NCBI GenBank assembly: GCA_016183615.1
Contig: JACPEG010000048.1
Location: 1-61,534, forward strand
DNA length: 61,534 nucleotides
Reading direction: 5' to 3'
DNA from: Betaproteobacteria bacterium
GTDB taxonomy: Bacteria > Pseudomonadota > Gammaproteobacteria > Burkholderiales > UBA6910
Shown: positions 44,654 to 53,264 of the stretch, piece by piece
Layout: each line of letters starts with the position of its first letter
Numbering within the stretch: the first letter of the stretch is position 1
Program-made: the position numbers and the translations under genes
The notes under the pieces: generated by a model
What the model was told of the DNA's origin: nothing
Database searches by the model: none
The model's input: the letters and a program-made list of their open reading frames with translations, nothing else

Positions 44654-46381
44654 TCACATAGTCCGCTTGAGCAGCGGCCGGAGTTGCTTGAGGGTTCGGG
44701 AATTGAGCACGTCCTTCGCCTCCAGCCAGCCGCGGCGCGCCTGGCCCACGCCGTAGCGCAGGTTGGCGAGATCCAGCGCGCTGTGGGCGTCGGAGTTGAT
44801 GGCCACCAGCACACCCTCCTCTCTCGCCGTGCGGCAGTGGGTATCCAGCAGGTCGAGCCGCTCGGGATGGGCGTTCAGCTCCAGGAAGCAGCCCCGGTCG
44901 CGGGCCTGGCGGATGATCCTGAGCATATCCACCTCGTAGGCCTGGCGATGCTCCAGCAGCCGCCCGGTGGGATGGGCCAGCAGGGTGAAGTGGGGGCGCT
45001 CCATGGCCCTGAGGATGCGTGTGGTCTGCCGGTCCCGGGACAGATCGAACTTGCTGTGCACGGCGCCCACCACCAGGTCGAGCCGCGCCAGGATGGAATC
45101 GGGGAGATCCAGGCTGCCGTCCTCCAGGATGTCCACCTCGATGCCCTTGAGCAGCACGATGCCCTTCAGTTTCGCGTTCAGCCGGTCGATCTCGTCGATC
45201 TGCTTCGCCAGCCGCTGCGGATCGAGCCCATGGGCGACGGTGAGCCGGCGCGAGTGCTCGGTGATGGCGAGATACTCGAGTCCCCGCTCCTTCGCCGCCA
45301 GGGCCATTTCCTGGAGCGTATTGTGGCCGTCGGTGGCCCGGGTGTGGGCGTGCAGGTCGCCCCTCAGGTCCTTCAACTCCACCAGGTCGGGTAGCCTGCC
45401 GGCCCGGGCCGCCTCGATCTCTCCCGCGGCTTCCCGCAGCTCCGGCGCGATGAAGGGCAATCCCACCGCCTTGAACACCGATGCCTCGGTATCTCCGGCA
45501 ACCCGGCGCTCGCCCTTGAACACGCCGTATTCGTTGAGCTTGAGTCCCTTGTCCTGGGCGATGCGGCGCACCGCGATGTTGTGGGCCTTGGAGCCGGTGA
45601 AATAGTGGAGCGCCGCCCCGTAGCTCTCCTGCCCCACCACCCGCAGGTCCACCTGCAGGCCGCATTTCAGGACCACGCTGGAGCGGGTATCGCCCTTGGA
45701 AAGGACCTCCCGCACCTCGTCGTAGGCGGCAAACCGCTCCATGACGGGACTCCCGGAATCGGCGATCACCAGGATGTCCAGGTCCCCCACCGTCTCCCGG
45801 GCGCGCCGGAAGCTCCCGGCCACCTCCGCCTGGGTGACTCCGGGAATCGCGCGCAGGTACGCCACCAGCGCCTCCGCATACTGGGCCGCGATGGCCAGCT
45901 TGAAGCGGGCGTTACCGGCCGCAGGCCGGGCCTGAATGGCTTCCAGGATGTGGGTTTCGGTCTTTTCCCCGAAGCCCGCCAGATCCCGCACCCGACCCTC
46001 CCGGCACGCTTCCGCCAACTCGTCCAGGGTCTGCACCTTCAGCTTTTCATGCAGGGTTTTCACCCGCTTGGGCCCGAGGCCGGGAATCTTGAGCAACTCG
46101 GTAATGGCTGGGGGAAGCTGCTTGTGAAGCTTGGCAAGCAAGCCGCAACTGCCGGTGTGAACTATTTCACAGATTTTGCCTGCAAGATCCTCGCCAATTC
46201 CTGGCAGTTCGACGAGGTTCTCGCCTTTTTCCACCATTTTGGCGATATCCCGTCCCAGGTCCCCCACGATCCGGCTGGCATTGCGGTAAGCCCTGATTCG
46301 GAACGGGTTTTCCCCCTGGATTTCCAGCAGGTCGGCGATCTCTTCCAGGACCACCGCGATGTCGGCGTTATGGACCGGCAC
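44654..46381 (-). CDS. polX: PolX-family DNA polymerase / 3'-5' exonuclease
   Basis: A 575-residue PolX. N-terminal helix-hairpin-helix parts (LVELPGIGEDLAGKICEIV, LLKIPGLGPKRVKTLHEKL, LAGFGEKTETHI), the nucleotidyl-transferase centre (AEVAGSFRRARETVGDLDILV with DxD), and a C-terminal PHP exonuclease (LRGDLHAHTRATDGHNTLQEMA, ITEHSRRL, INSDAHSALDL). No ATG fits; GTG 46381 (MPVHNADIAVVLEEI) matches the family start. It acts in base-excision and gap repair. Confidence 0.92.
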   Translation of the reverse strand: MPVHNADIAVVLEEIADLLEIQGENPFRIRAYRNASRIVGDLGRDIAKMVEKGENLVELPGIGEDLAGKICEIVHTGSCGLLAKLHKQLPPAITELLKIPGLGPKRVKTLHEKLKVQTLDELAEACREGRVRDLAGFGEKTETHILEAIQARPAAGNARFKLAIAAQYAEALVAYLRAIPGVTQAEVAGSFRRARETVGDLDILVIADSGSPVMERFAAYDEVREVLSKGDTRSSVVLKCGLQVDLRVVGQESYGAALHYFTGSKAHNIAVRRIAQDKGLKLNEYGVFKGERRVAGDTEASVFKAVGLPFIAPELREAAGEIEAARAGRLPDLVELKDLRGDLHAHTRATDGHNTLQEMALAAKERGLEYLAITEHSRRLTVAHGLDPQRLAKQIDEIDRLNAKLKGIVLLKGIEVDILEDGSLDLPDSILARLDLVVGAVHSKFDLSRDRQTTRILRAMERPHFTLLAHPTGRLLEHRQAYEVDMLRIIRQARDRGCFLELNAHPERLDLLDTHCRTAREEGVLVAINSDAHSALDLANLRYGVGQARRGWLEAKDVLNSRTLKQLRPLLKRTM

Positions 46382-46395
46382 GGCCCGGGGCAAAC

Positions 46396-46584
46396 TCAGG
46401 CGGCGGGTGCCGGCTCGGCGATTTCGACCAGGTTCTGGTCCGGGTCCCGCACGTACACCGAGTGCAGCGCCAGCCGCCCGTTGCCGAAGGTCTCGAGTTC
46501 CATCCCCAGGACCCGGGTATAAAAAGCGACGCATTGGTCGGCGTCGCGGGTAGTGAGAACGATGTGGTGGATGCTGCGGATCAT
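46396..46584 (-). pseudogene. VOC (glyoxalase-fold) protein with internal deletion
   Basis: A 62-residue frame. MIRSIHHIVLTTRDADQCVAFYTRVLGMELETF is the start of a VOC protein and SVYVRDPDQNLVEIAEP is its end. In relatives of about 125 residues roughly 60 residues, with the remaining metal ligands, separate these parts. The join near residue 41 is in frame. It begins by ATGA overlap with the Bcp stop. Confidence 0.75.
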
Positions 46585-47114
46585 GATGGCTTCAGTTTCT
46601 TCAGGTCTTCGATGACCTCGACGGAATTGCGCGAGGTGCTGGCGGAAAGATACACCCTGGCGATCCTCCCCTGGGGATCGATGAGAAAGGTATTGCGCTT
46701 GGCGAACTTGATGATGCCGAGATCGGTAAGGGAGCCGTAGCGCTTCGCCACTTCGGCCTTCACGTCCGCCAGCAGCGGAAACGGCAGGCTGAACTTTTTG
46801 GCGAATTCGATGTGGGAGGCGGTGTCGTCCACCGACACCCCCACCACCTTCGCCCCCAGGGCCGAGAGCTGGGCAATGTCGTCGCGGAACTTGCAGGCCT
46901 GCTCGGTGCAGCCCGGCGTATCATCCCTGGGGTAGAAGTAGAGCACCAGCCACGATCCCCGGTAATCCGCCAGGGTATGGGTCTTCCCGTTCTGGTCCGG
47001 CAGGGAAAAATCCGGCGCCGTCTGGCCCGCCTTGGGCGCTTCCGCCCGCGCCAAGCCGGCCATGAAGAAAAGGGCGCCCCCGGCCAGCACCGCCATCAAC
47101 GCGATCCATTTCAT
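46581..47114 (-). CDS. bcp: Peroxiredoxin Bcp/PrxQ with export signal
   Basis: A 177-residue thioredoxin-fold peroxidase. The active site YFYPRDDTPGCTEQACKFRDD holds peroxidatic and likely resolving Cys (C-X4-C). An N-terminal hydrophobic signal (LMAVLAGGALFFMAGLARAEA) predicts export, unlike cytosolic Bcp. GGAGAATGCGAA precedes the ATG. It probably protects the periplasm from peroxides. Confidence 0.9.
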   Translation of the reverse strand: MKWIALMAVLAGGALFFMAGLARAEAPKAGQTAPDFSLPDQNGKTHTLADYRGSWLVLYFYPRDDTPGCTEQACKFRDDIAQLSALGAKVVGVSVDDTASHIEFAKKFSLPFPLLADVKAEVAKRYGSLTDLGIIKFAKRNTFLIDPQGRIARVYLSASTSRNSVEVIEDLKKLKPS

Positions 47115-47131
47115 TTCGCATTCTCCTGACC

Positions 47132-47160
47132 GTAGGGTGCAACCGCGAAGCGGGTTGCAC
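47132..47160. repeat. Short family B-like hairpin
   Basis: GTAGGGTGCAACCGCGAAGC and GGGTTGCACC form a stem-loop (GGTGCAACC/GGTTGCACC type) between the bcp start and the MFS stop. Confidence 0.7.
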
Positions 47161-47162
47161 CG

Positions 47163-48329
47163 TCAACTCCGGGGCCAAGCCCAGATCCTGAGCAGCAGCG
47201 CGGACGCCGCCGCCAGGCCGCCGGCCACGAAAAACGCCATCGCCGCGCTCTGATATTGCCAGATCAGCCCGAACAGCAGGCCCGCGGGAACCGCCGCCAG
47301 CCCCAGGGCGAGATGGTACCAGCCGAATGCGGTGCCGCGCTCGGCGGGTCCCGCGAAATCCCCGATCACCGCCCGCTCCGCCCCCTCCGAAAGGCCCATG
47401 AACAGGCCGTAGAACAGGGTCACGACCCAGAGCCCCGCGCTTCCCGTCACCTTTCCGAGCAATAGAAAGCTCAGCGCGAACGCGGTCCAGGACAGCATCA
47501 GCAGCGGCCCGCGCCCCACCCGGTCGGCGAGCTTTCCGCCCCGGGTGCAGGTCACCGCCTTGCACAGGTTGAGGGCGGCCCACAACAGCAGCAGTTCGAC
47601 CACCCCCACGCCCAGTTGGTGCCCCAGCAGCAGGATGAAAGTCTCCGAGGCCTTGGCCAGGGTGAACAGCCCCAGCACCAGCAGGTAGCGGCGCATGGGG
47701 CGGGAAAGCGCGTTCCAGGAAAGCGGCGGCAGCGGTGCCGGCACGGCATCCGGCGCGCGATGCACGTCCTTCACCCCGCCAGCCATGAGCCCGACGGCGA
47801 GAAACCCCGGCAGCGCCGAGAGCAGGATCACCTGGGAAAGCGAAAGCGGCGACCAGGCGAGAATCGCCGCGGCAGCCAGCGCCCCCGCCACCGCGCCGCC
47901 GTTGTCCAGGGCCCGGTGGAAACCGAAGGCATGGCCGCGCATCTCCGGCGGCGTCACATCCGCCACCAGCGCGTCGCGGGGCGCACTGCGGATGCCCTTT
48001 CCCACCCGGTCGATGCCGCGCAGGACCAGCACCACGGGCCAGGCGGTAGCCAGGCCCAATAGCGGGCGCGCGATGTTGGAGAGCAGGTACCCGGAAACCG
48101 CGAGTCCCTTGCGCCGGCCCGCCAGCGCATCGGAATGGCGCCCCGACCACAGCTTGAGGAACGCGGCGACGCCATCCGCCACGCCCTCGATGAGTCCCAG
48201 CGCCACCGGCCCCGCCGCCAGGACCGTGGCGAGCAGGATGGGGATCAGCGGAATCACGATGTCAGAGGCGAAATCATTGAGGAAGCTGACGAAGCCAAGG
48301 ACGACAACGGTGCGGGGGAGTTTCTGCAT
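47163..48329 (-). CDS. MFS transporter
   Basis: A 388-residue protein with about 12 transmembrane helices. The cytoplasmic loop 2-3 motif is SGRHSDALAGRRKGLAVSGYLL and the second half has GGKLADRVGRGPLLML. RGIDRVGKGIRSAPRDALVADVTPPEMRG is typical of the YcaD/ArsJ-neighbouring and permease groups that lack a known substrate. The substrate cannot be predicted. Confidence 0.82.
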   Translation of the reverse strand: MQKLPRTVVVLGFVSFLNDFASDIVIPLIPILLATVLAAGPVALGLIEGVADGVAAFLKLWSGRHSDALAGRRKGLAVSGYLLSNIARPLLGLATAWPVVLVLRGIDRVGKGIRSAPRDALVADVTPPEMRGHAFGFHRALDNGGAVAGALAAAAILAWSPLSLSQVILLSALPGFLAVGLMAGGVKDVHRAPDAVPAPLPPLSWNALSRPMRRYLLVLGLFTLAKASETFILLLGHQLGVGVVELLLLWAALNLCKAVTCTRGGKLADRVGRGPLLMLSWTAFALSFLLLGKVTGSAGLWVVTLFYGLFMGLSEGAERAVIGDFAGPAERGTAFGWYHLALGLAAVPAGLLFGLIWQYQSAAMAFFVAGGLAAASALLLRIWAWPRS

Positions 48330-48356
48330 CCGCGCATTTTAGCGGGACGGGAAGCA

Positions 48357-48525
48357 TGCGCGGAGCGAATTCATTCGCGACGCCGGTCGGGGATGAATCC
48401 CCTCCTACAAACACCTCGTAGGAGCGAATTCATTCGCGACCTGGGTCGGGAACGCCCGAAATGTCGGGGATGAATCCCCTCCTACAAACCCTTCCCCGTA
48501 GGAGCGAATTCATTCGCGACCATCC
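48357..48525. repeat. REP-like repeats, family A
   Basis: Three GCGAATTCATTCGC hairpins and two GGGGATGAATCCCC hairpins alternate, separated by CTCCTACAAAC and TAGGAG edges. The block fills the gap between the MFS start and the next plus-strand gene, so it overlaps or adjoins both promoters. Confidence 0.88.
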
Positions 48526-48584
48526 GCGACCTTTCGCTCCCTGCACCGTGTGCTAGAGTGAATAAACCCCAGGGAGGGCGCCCC

Positions 48585-48908
48585 ATGAACGAGCGGGAAC
48601 TGCGGATTCTTGTGGACGCGGGCGTGGTAGCCACAGTTGAAGTCAGCAACAGCCGCCACAGCGGCGTATCCCGTTACACCGTGCATGTCGACGGCCAGCC
48701 CCTGCAGGCCAGTGGCCCCGAACCGCGGGTGTTTACCAGCATGGATTCCGTGACCGCCTTTCTCTCGGGCCTGGGAATCCGGCGCTTCGGCGTGCACCTC
48801 CAGTACGAGGAATGCCGGGTGGAGGAAATCCCCGAGTGCGCCCGCTGCATGGCGGGGGGCGCCGCCAATCCCGTTACCTGCTCGCCGCTCATCGACGGCG
48901 AATCGTGA
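48585..48908 (+). CDS. Unknown 107-residue protein
   Basis: MNERELRILVDAGVVATVEVSN opens a beta-rich domain, then MDSVTAFLSGLGIRRFGVHLQYEECRVEEIPECARCM. GGGAGG lies 8 bases before ATG 48585. The N-terminus and the VTAFLSGLGI helix recall small ParC/partition-associated-like proteins, too weakly for a name. The C-terminal ECARCM pair might bind metal. It sits alone between REP repeats and tRNA-Arg. Confidence 0.6.
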   Translation: MNERELRILVDAGVVATVEVSNSRHSGVSRYTVHVDGQPLQASGPEPRVFTSMDSVTAFLSGLGIRRFGVHLQYEECRVEEIPECARCMAGGAANPVTCSPLIDGES

Positions 48909-48929
48909 TTCCGGCGTATCCGCTGCGTC

Positions 48930-48958
48930 GTCATCCCGGCGCACGCCGGGATCCAGAA
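48930..48958. repeat. Short palindromic repeat, family E
   Basis: GTCATCCCGGCGCACGCCGG and GATCCAGAA form the widely seen TCATCCCGGCG..CGCCGGGATCC stem-loop. One copy lies just upstream of the tRNA gene. Confidence 0.6.
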
Positions 48959-49009
48959 TGTCCTTCCGCCATGCCTCAAGGGGCGAATTCACGTAAAATA
49001 CCGCCCCAC

Positions 49010-49085
49010 GCCCCGGTAGCTCAGTGGATAGAGCAGCCCCCTCCTAAGGGGCAGGTCGGACGTTCGATTCGTCTTCGGGGCGCCA
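49010..49085 (+). tRNA. tRNA-Arg (CCT)
   Basis: The 76-nt cloverleaf folds fully: acceptor GCCCCGG/TCGGGGC, D-arm GCTC/GAGC, anticodon stem GCCCC/GGGGC with loop CTCCTAA (anticodon CCT, reading AGG), T-arm GGACG/CGTCT with TTCGATT, discriminator G and encoded CCA. A TAAAAT -10-like box (48994-48999) precedes it. Confidence 0.96.
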
Positions 49086-49149
49086 TTTCCCACATCCAGT
49101 CGCCGCCGTCCTTGAGGAACCCGCCCACCAAATTCTCGCCAACGGGATC

Positions 49150-50112
49150 ATGCATCACGACCCTGGTGTCGCCGGCGTGAGCGCGGACCACGTCAAGAAC
49201 CTCTCCGCATCGATCCGCCAGCGGCTTTACAGCCTCGCCCGCGAGCGGGGCGAAACCGTGGACCAGGTGCTGACCCAGTTCGCCCTGGAGCGGTTCCTCT
49301 ACCGCCTGAGCCGCTCGGAATTCCGCGACCGTTTTCTGCTCAAGGGCGCGCTGCTTTTTCGCGTCTGGCGCGAACGCCCCCATCGTCCCACCCGCGGTGC
49401 GGATTTCCTCGGCTTCGGCAGCCAGGATCTCGCGGAAATGGAGGAGGCGTTCCGGGCGATTTGCCAGGTTCCCGCCGAGGACGGCATGGCGTTTCCGCCT
49501 CGCACGGTCAAGGCCTCGGAGCTCCGCGAGGCGAATGACTACCACGGGGTGCGGGTGGTGTTCATGGCCGAGCTCGGAGGCGCCCGCATCCCCCTTCAGG
49601 CGGACATCGGTTTCGAGGACGCCGTGGTCCCGGCGCCGGAGGAAGCGGATTACCCCGCCCTGCTGCCGCTCCCCGCACCGCGCCTCTGGGCGTATCCGAA
49701 ATATGCGGTGGTGGCCGAGAAGTTTCAGGCCCTGGTAGTGCTCGGCATCCAGAACAGCCGCATGAAGGATTTCTACGACCTGTGGGCGCTGTCGCGCGGA
49801 TTCGAGTTCGAAGGCGCGACGCTCGCAGCATCGCTGGCGGCCACCTTCACGCGCCGCCGCACGCCGCTGCCGGCGGAGGTGCCCCTTGCGCTGACGGCGG
49901 ACTTTGCAGGCGATGGGTCCAAAAACGCCCAGTGGATCGCTTTCATCCGGCGCAGCAGGCTGGAGGACGCGGCCCCGGCGCTCGCGGAGGTCGCCATCGA
50001 GCTCCGTGAGTTCCTGGTGCCGCCGCTTCACGCCGCGGCGAATGGAACGCCGTTTGAGACATCCTGGCCGCCCGCCGGTCCCTGGATTCCGCGGGAGCCC
50101 GCGGCGGGATGA
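49150..50112 (+). CDS. AbiEii/AbiGii-type nucleotidyltransferase, toxin-like, solitary
   Basis: A 320-residue protein of the AbiEii (DUF1814) NTase family. ASIRQRLYSLARERGETVDQVLTQFALERFLYRLSRS and DRFLLKGALLFRVWRERPHRPTR lead to GADFLGFG, where most relatives have DxD; the first catalytic Asp is Gly here. The Lys/Asp motif SRMKDFYDLWALSR is intact. No AbiEi antitoxin gene precedes it; instead tRNA-Arg lies 64 bp upstream. Start 49150 or GTG 49177 are possible. The changed active site and missing partner suggest a silenced toxin. Confidence 0.75.
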   Translation: MHHDPGVAGVSADHVKNLSASIRQRLYSLARERGETVDQVLTQFALERFLYRLSRSEFRDRFLLKGALLFRVWRERPHRPTRGADFLGFGSQDLAEMEEAFRAICQVPAEDGMAFPPRTVKASELREANDYHGVRVVFMAELGGARIPLQADIGFEDAVVPAPEEADYPALLPLPAPRLWAYPKYAVVAEKFQALVVLGIQNSRMKDFYDLWALSRGFEFEGATLAASLAATFTRRRTPLPAEVPLALTADFAGDGSKNAQWIAFIRRSRLEDAAPALAEVAIELREFLVPPLHAAANGTPFETSWPPAGPWIPREPAAG

Positions 50113-50280
50113 TTCAGTTCTTCCCGAACCGCCGCCGGCGCCGGGGAAGCAGGACCCCGATTGGTCGCGGGGCCGCCGGCCTCGCCTGATCGAGTCCGGC
50201 GGGCTATCCTTGAATCAGGGGGTCGGTCGATGCACCTTTGACAAACAGGCGTCACCGCTCCCGCCACATCCCTTCCTCCC

Positions 50281-50610
50281 ATGACTGCCGAGCCGCCGTA
50301 CTGCGAACCCAAGCCGGTATCCACCGCAGATCTGACGGAAATCGCGCTGCGGCCAGAGCCGACGGCGGCGGACTATCGCGAGGCCCTCGCGCTGGCCGGC
50401 GCGGAAGCCGCGAAGCGCCTCGCCGAGCCGATGCTGCTTTCCTGGTACGACCGCGACCGCAATTTCGAGGCGCCCCAGCACGTGAGCGAATGCCACCAGG
50501 GCAGCCGGCTTCCGGGCTATGTGGAATACGCCCTGTACCGGGGTGCGACGCTGAAGGTGGACGTGGAGGACGGGCGCTTCGTGTTTTTCTATCGCGCCGC
50601 GGAACTCTGA
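50281..50610 (+). CDS. AF1514/DUF5619-like small protein
   Basis: A 109-residue protein. LSWYDRDRNFEAPQHVSECHQGSRLPGYVEYA and TLKVDVEDGRFVFFYR match the small AF1514-type family of unknown function found in archaea and diverse bacteria. Cys/His residues in the centre (SECH) may bind metal. No clear operon partner is present. Family identity is moderately sure. Confidence 0.62.
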   Translation: MTAEPPYCEPKPVSTADLTEIALRPEPTAADYREALALAGAEAAKRLAEPMLLSWYDRDRNFEAPQHVSECHQGSRLPGYVEYALYRGATLKVDVEDGRFVFFYRAAEL

Positions 50611-50677
50611 CCGTAACGGACCACCGCGAGCCGAGCCTCGCGGAGGGGTGGGCCGTGATCGGCGGGCGCCGCCTGCC

Positions 50678-51094
50678 CTACCGGACCTTGCCGCCGGAGG
50701 GCGTCTTGTCGCGGGACTGCCATTCCCGCTCCAGCGCCCTCGATTCCCTTTCCCACTTTTCGTTGGCAGCCTTGAGCTTCGCCTTTGCCTGCTCGAACTC
50801 CTTGCGGGCAGCGTCCGCTTCGCGCTTGGCGTCTTCGGCCCGCTTTTGAGCCTCTCTGTGCTGGACTTCCGCCTGCTCGAGACGCTCTTCGGCGCTTTTC
50901 ACGCCGCGCTCGGCTTCCCGCTTCTCGCGCTCCGCGAAGCTCACCCGCTGCTGGGCCTTCAGCACCCGGTCCGGATCGCGGCTCGCGTCCTCCACCGGCG
51001 CCTGGGCGAATCCGCCCGCGGCAACGAGGCAGCCCAGAATCACGACGATCAGCCTGTGCACAATTCCTGCTCCGCGCCGCCCGGGACTGTTCAT
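50678..51094 (-). CDS. Exported coiled-coil protein
   Basis: A 138-residue protein with a signal peptide (VHRLIVVILGCLVAAGGFAQA) followed by an almost continuous charged coiled coil (VSFAEREKREAERGVKSAEERLEQAEVQHREAQ onward). The ATG at 51094 overlaps the marC stop (ATGA); GTG 51061 is an alternative. It is probably periplasmic. Function unknown; co-translated with MarC. Confidence 0.72.
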   Translation of the reverse strand: MNSPGRRGAGIVHRLIVVILGCLVAAGGFAQAPVEDASRDPDRVLKAQQRVSFAEREKREAERGVKSAEERLEQAEVQHREAQKRAEDAKREADAARKEFEQAKAKLKAANEKWERESRALEREWQSRDKTPSGGKVR

Positions 51095-51723
51095 TGCAGC
51101 CCGGGAAACAGCCGCGCCAGGCCGCGGGCGATGATCTCCACCGCCATGGCGGCAAGCAGCAGCCCCATGAGTCGGGTGACGATGTTGAGCCCCGTGACGC
51201 CCAGCCGTGCCGCGATGGCCCCTGAGCCGCGAAACGTCGCCCACACCGTCGCCGCCACGACGACCACGGGAACCAGGACCAGGTAAGGCCCCGGTTTCCC
51301 GGGCACCTGGTTGGCGTAGATGATGACGCTGCTGATGGCGCCGGGCCCGGCGAGCAGCGGGATGCCGATGGGCACCACGCCCAGGGCGTGCTTTGCGGTG
51401 GCTTCCACGGCCTCTTCGGGAGTCTGCCGCAGCCGCGTCTCCCGCACCTGCAGCATCGATACCGCGTGCAGCAGCAGCAGGAGCCCGCCCCCCACCATGA
51501 AGGCCGCCAGGCTGATGCCGAAGAATCCCAGCACCCGGTCGCCGGCCAGCGCCGCGACCGCCAACACCGTGAACACCGTGATCGCCACGGTGCGGGCCAT
51601 GCGCCTCCGTTCCGCGCCGGTGATCTCTCCAACTGCGCTCACGAAGAACGGAATGGTGCCGAAAGGATCCACGACGGCGAGCAGCGCCACCGTCATCTTG
51701 AGCAGCTCGGTCCAGTCGATCAT
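51091..51723 (-). CDS. MarC-family integral membrane protein
   Basis: A 210-residue protein with six predicted helices and the family motifs VDPFGTIPFFVS, GIPLLAGPGAISSVI and GLNIVTRLMGLLLAAMAVE. The start at 51723 follows the algH stop by 13 bp. The substrate of MarC proteins is not established. Confidence 0.88.
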   Translation of the reverse strand: MIDWTELLKMTVALLAVVDPFGTIPFFVSAVGEITGAERRRMARTVAITVFTVLAVAALAGDRVLGFFGISLAAFMVGGGLLLLLHAVSMLQVRETRLRQTPEEAVEATAKHALGVVPIGIPLLAGPGAISSVIIYANQVPGKPGPYLVLVPVVVVAATVWATFRGSGAIAARLGVTGLNIVTRLMGLLLAAMAVEIIARGLARLFPGLQ

Positions 51724-51736
51724 TTCGGCCCGCGCA

Positions 51737-52375
51737 TCACCGGCGCCCCGCAAGCAAAACCGAATGTTCGTCATCAGGCGCTCGGGTCGTGCGCTGGGAC
51801 GCCCGCTTAAGCAGCTCCGGCCAGACGCTTTTCGCGTCCATCCGGAAAATCGTGTCGGTGTCGGCATTGATCACGTACCAATCGCCGCGGCGGATTTCGT
51901 TCTGCAGCTGCCCCGGGGCCCAGCCTGAGTAGCCGGCGTAGACCTTGAAGCGCTCGGGAAACTTCGGGCGACTGATGAGCTCCGACAGCAGCCCGGAACT
52001 CACACTCATGTACACGTCGTCGAGCACCTTCAGCGCCTCCTTCGGCCGCTCGGCCGACTGGAACACGAACACCAGGGTCATGGGGGCGACCGGCCCCCCG
52101 AAATACAGCGGATCCCGGCGTTTCCGGATGTTGGCATTCTCCGGAAACACCTCGCTCAGAGCCAGCTGCGTCGGGCGATTGATAATGACGCCCATGGGCT
52201 CGTTGGGCCGGTGCTGGGTCACCAGCACCACGGTCTTCGAGAAATTCGGGTCCTGCAGCCGGGGCTTGGCCACCAGGAAAATCCCGTTCGCCTTCTCCGG
52301 GTCCTGGGCGAGGCCGGCCCCGGGCGCAAGCGCCAGGAGCAAAGCAAGACCGCCGAGAAACGCGGGATAAGACAT
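51737..52375 (-). CDS. YqgE/AlgH-family protein with N-terminal signal
   Basis: A 212-residue UPF0301 protein: FLVAKPRLQDPNFSKTVVLVTQH, PMGVIINRPT, YFGGPVAPMTLVFVFQS, YAGYSGWAPGQLQNEI and WYVINADTDTIF. It has a hydrophobic, Ala-ended signal (FLGGLALLLALAPGAGLAQ), whereas most members are cytoplasmic. First gene of the algH-marC-coiled-coil run. Confidence 0.88.
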   Translation of the reverse strand: MSYPAFLGGLALLLALAPGAGLAQDPEKANGIFLVAKPRLQDPNFSKTVVLVTQHRPNEPMGVIINRPTQLALSEVFPENANIRKRRDPLYFGGPVAPMTLVFVFQSAERPKEALKVLDDVYMSVSSGLLSELISRPKFPERFKVYAGYSGWAPGQLQNEIRRGDWYVINADTDTIFRMDAKSVWPELLKRASQRTTRAPDDEHSVLLAGRR

Positions 52376-52423
52376 GGAAACCTCGGGGATATGCTAACAG
52401 TCCGGCGGAGTATTTTCACGCTT

Positions 52424-52479
52424 AGCAGCCTGTCGGACTTAGGATCGCGCATGTGTGACTCTAAGTCCGACAGGCTGCT
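52424..52479. repeat. MITE-like palindrome with perfect 19-bp arms
   Basis: AGCAGCCTGTCGGACTTAG (52424-52442) and its exact reverse complement (52461-52479) flank an 18-bp centre, GATCGCGCATGTGTGACT. One arm with the centre recurs at 38.7 kb. It lies between algH and the glycine-zipper gene. Confidence 0.9.
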
Positions 52480-52565
52480 GGGAAAAGTGTAAAACTTTGT
52501 AACAGGGGTAAACGCCCGCCGCTCCCGGCCGTTCTAATCAGCGTCACCCACGAAAGGAGCGTGCC

Positions 52566-53243
52566 ATGAAGACTCGCATTCTCGTATCCGCCCTGCTCGC
52601 CGTCGCGGCCGGCGCCCAGGCCGCGGATTTCACCGACACCGCCCAGGTGATCTCGGCCACCCCCATTTACGAAAGCATCAACGAGCCCCGGGAAGAGTGC
52701 TGGACCGAAACCGTTTACGATCAGCCCCGCCACCGGGGCGAGCGGTCGGTCGCGGGTCCCCTGCTGGGCGGAGTCGCCGGCGCCATCGTTGGTAACCAGG
52801 TCGGGCGCGGCAGCGGCAACACCGCCGCCACGGCCGTGGGCGGCGCGGCCGGGGCGGTCGCCGGGGACCGCATTTCCAATCCCGGGTCCGACCGCTCCTA
52901 CGGCGGAGCCATTCTCGGCGGCATTGCCGGGGCCATCCTCGGCAACCAGGTGGGCCAAGGCAACGGCAACAAGGCCGCGACCGCCGTCGGGGCCATCGCC
53001 GGGGCCATGGTGGGAGACCGCCTCGACAACCGCGCGCCGGTCCACGCCCAGCCGCAACAGGTGCGCCGCTGCCGGATCGTGGACAACTATCGCCAGGTGG
53101 TGAAGGGCTACACCGTGGTCTACCGCTACAACGGCCGCGACGTCACCACCACCCTGCCCTACGATCCGGGCCGCACCGTGACGGTGGGGGTGGGGATCAT
53201 CGATTCCGGAAGAAACCTCTCCCAGGGATACGGCCGCTACTGA
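52566..53243 (+). CDS. Exported glycine-zipper protein
   Basis: A 225-residue protein with a signal peptide (KTRILVSALLAVAAGAQA). Two tandem glycine-zipper hairpins (AGPLLGGVAGAIVGNQVGRGSGNTAATAVG and GGAILGGIAGAILGNQVGQGNGNKAATAVG) look like an internal duplication. Next comes CRIVDNYRQVVKGYTVVYRYNGRDVTTTLPYDPG, the common C-terminal domain. AAAGGAG precedes the ATG. It is presumably outer-membrane-associated; several such proteins respond to envelope stress. Confidence 0.85.
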   Translation: MKTRILVSALLAVAAGAQAADFTDTAQVISATPIYESINEPREECWTETVYDQPRHRGERSVAGPLLGGVAGAIVGNQVGRGSGNTAATAVGGAAGAVAGDRISNPGSDRSYGGAILGGIAGAILGNQVGQGNGNKAATAVGAIAGAMVGDRLDNRAPVHAQPQQVRRCRIVDNYRQVVKGYTVVYRYNGRDVTTTLPYDPGRTVTVGVGIIDSGRNLSQGYGRY

Positions 53244-53264
53244 AGCGCCTGGAACGCCGCATCG

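Noticed and set aside
49010..50112. Integrated phage or genomic island at tRNA-Arg
   Set aside because: No integrase, phage gene or repeated tRNA 3' end was found downstream within the window.
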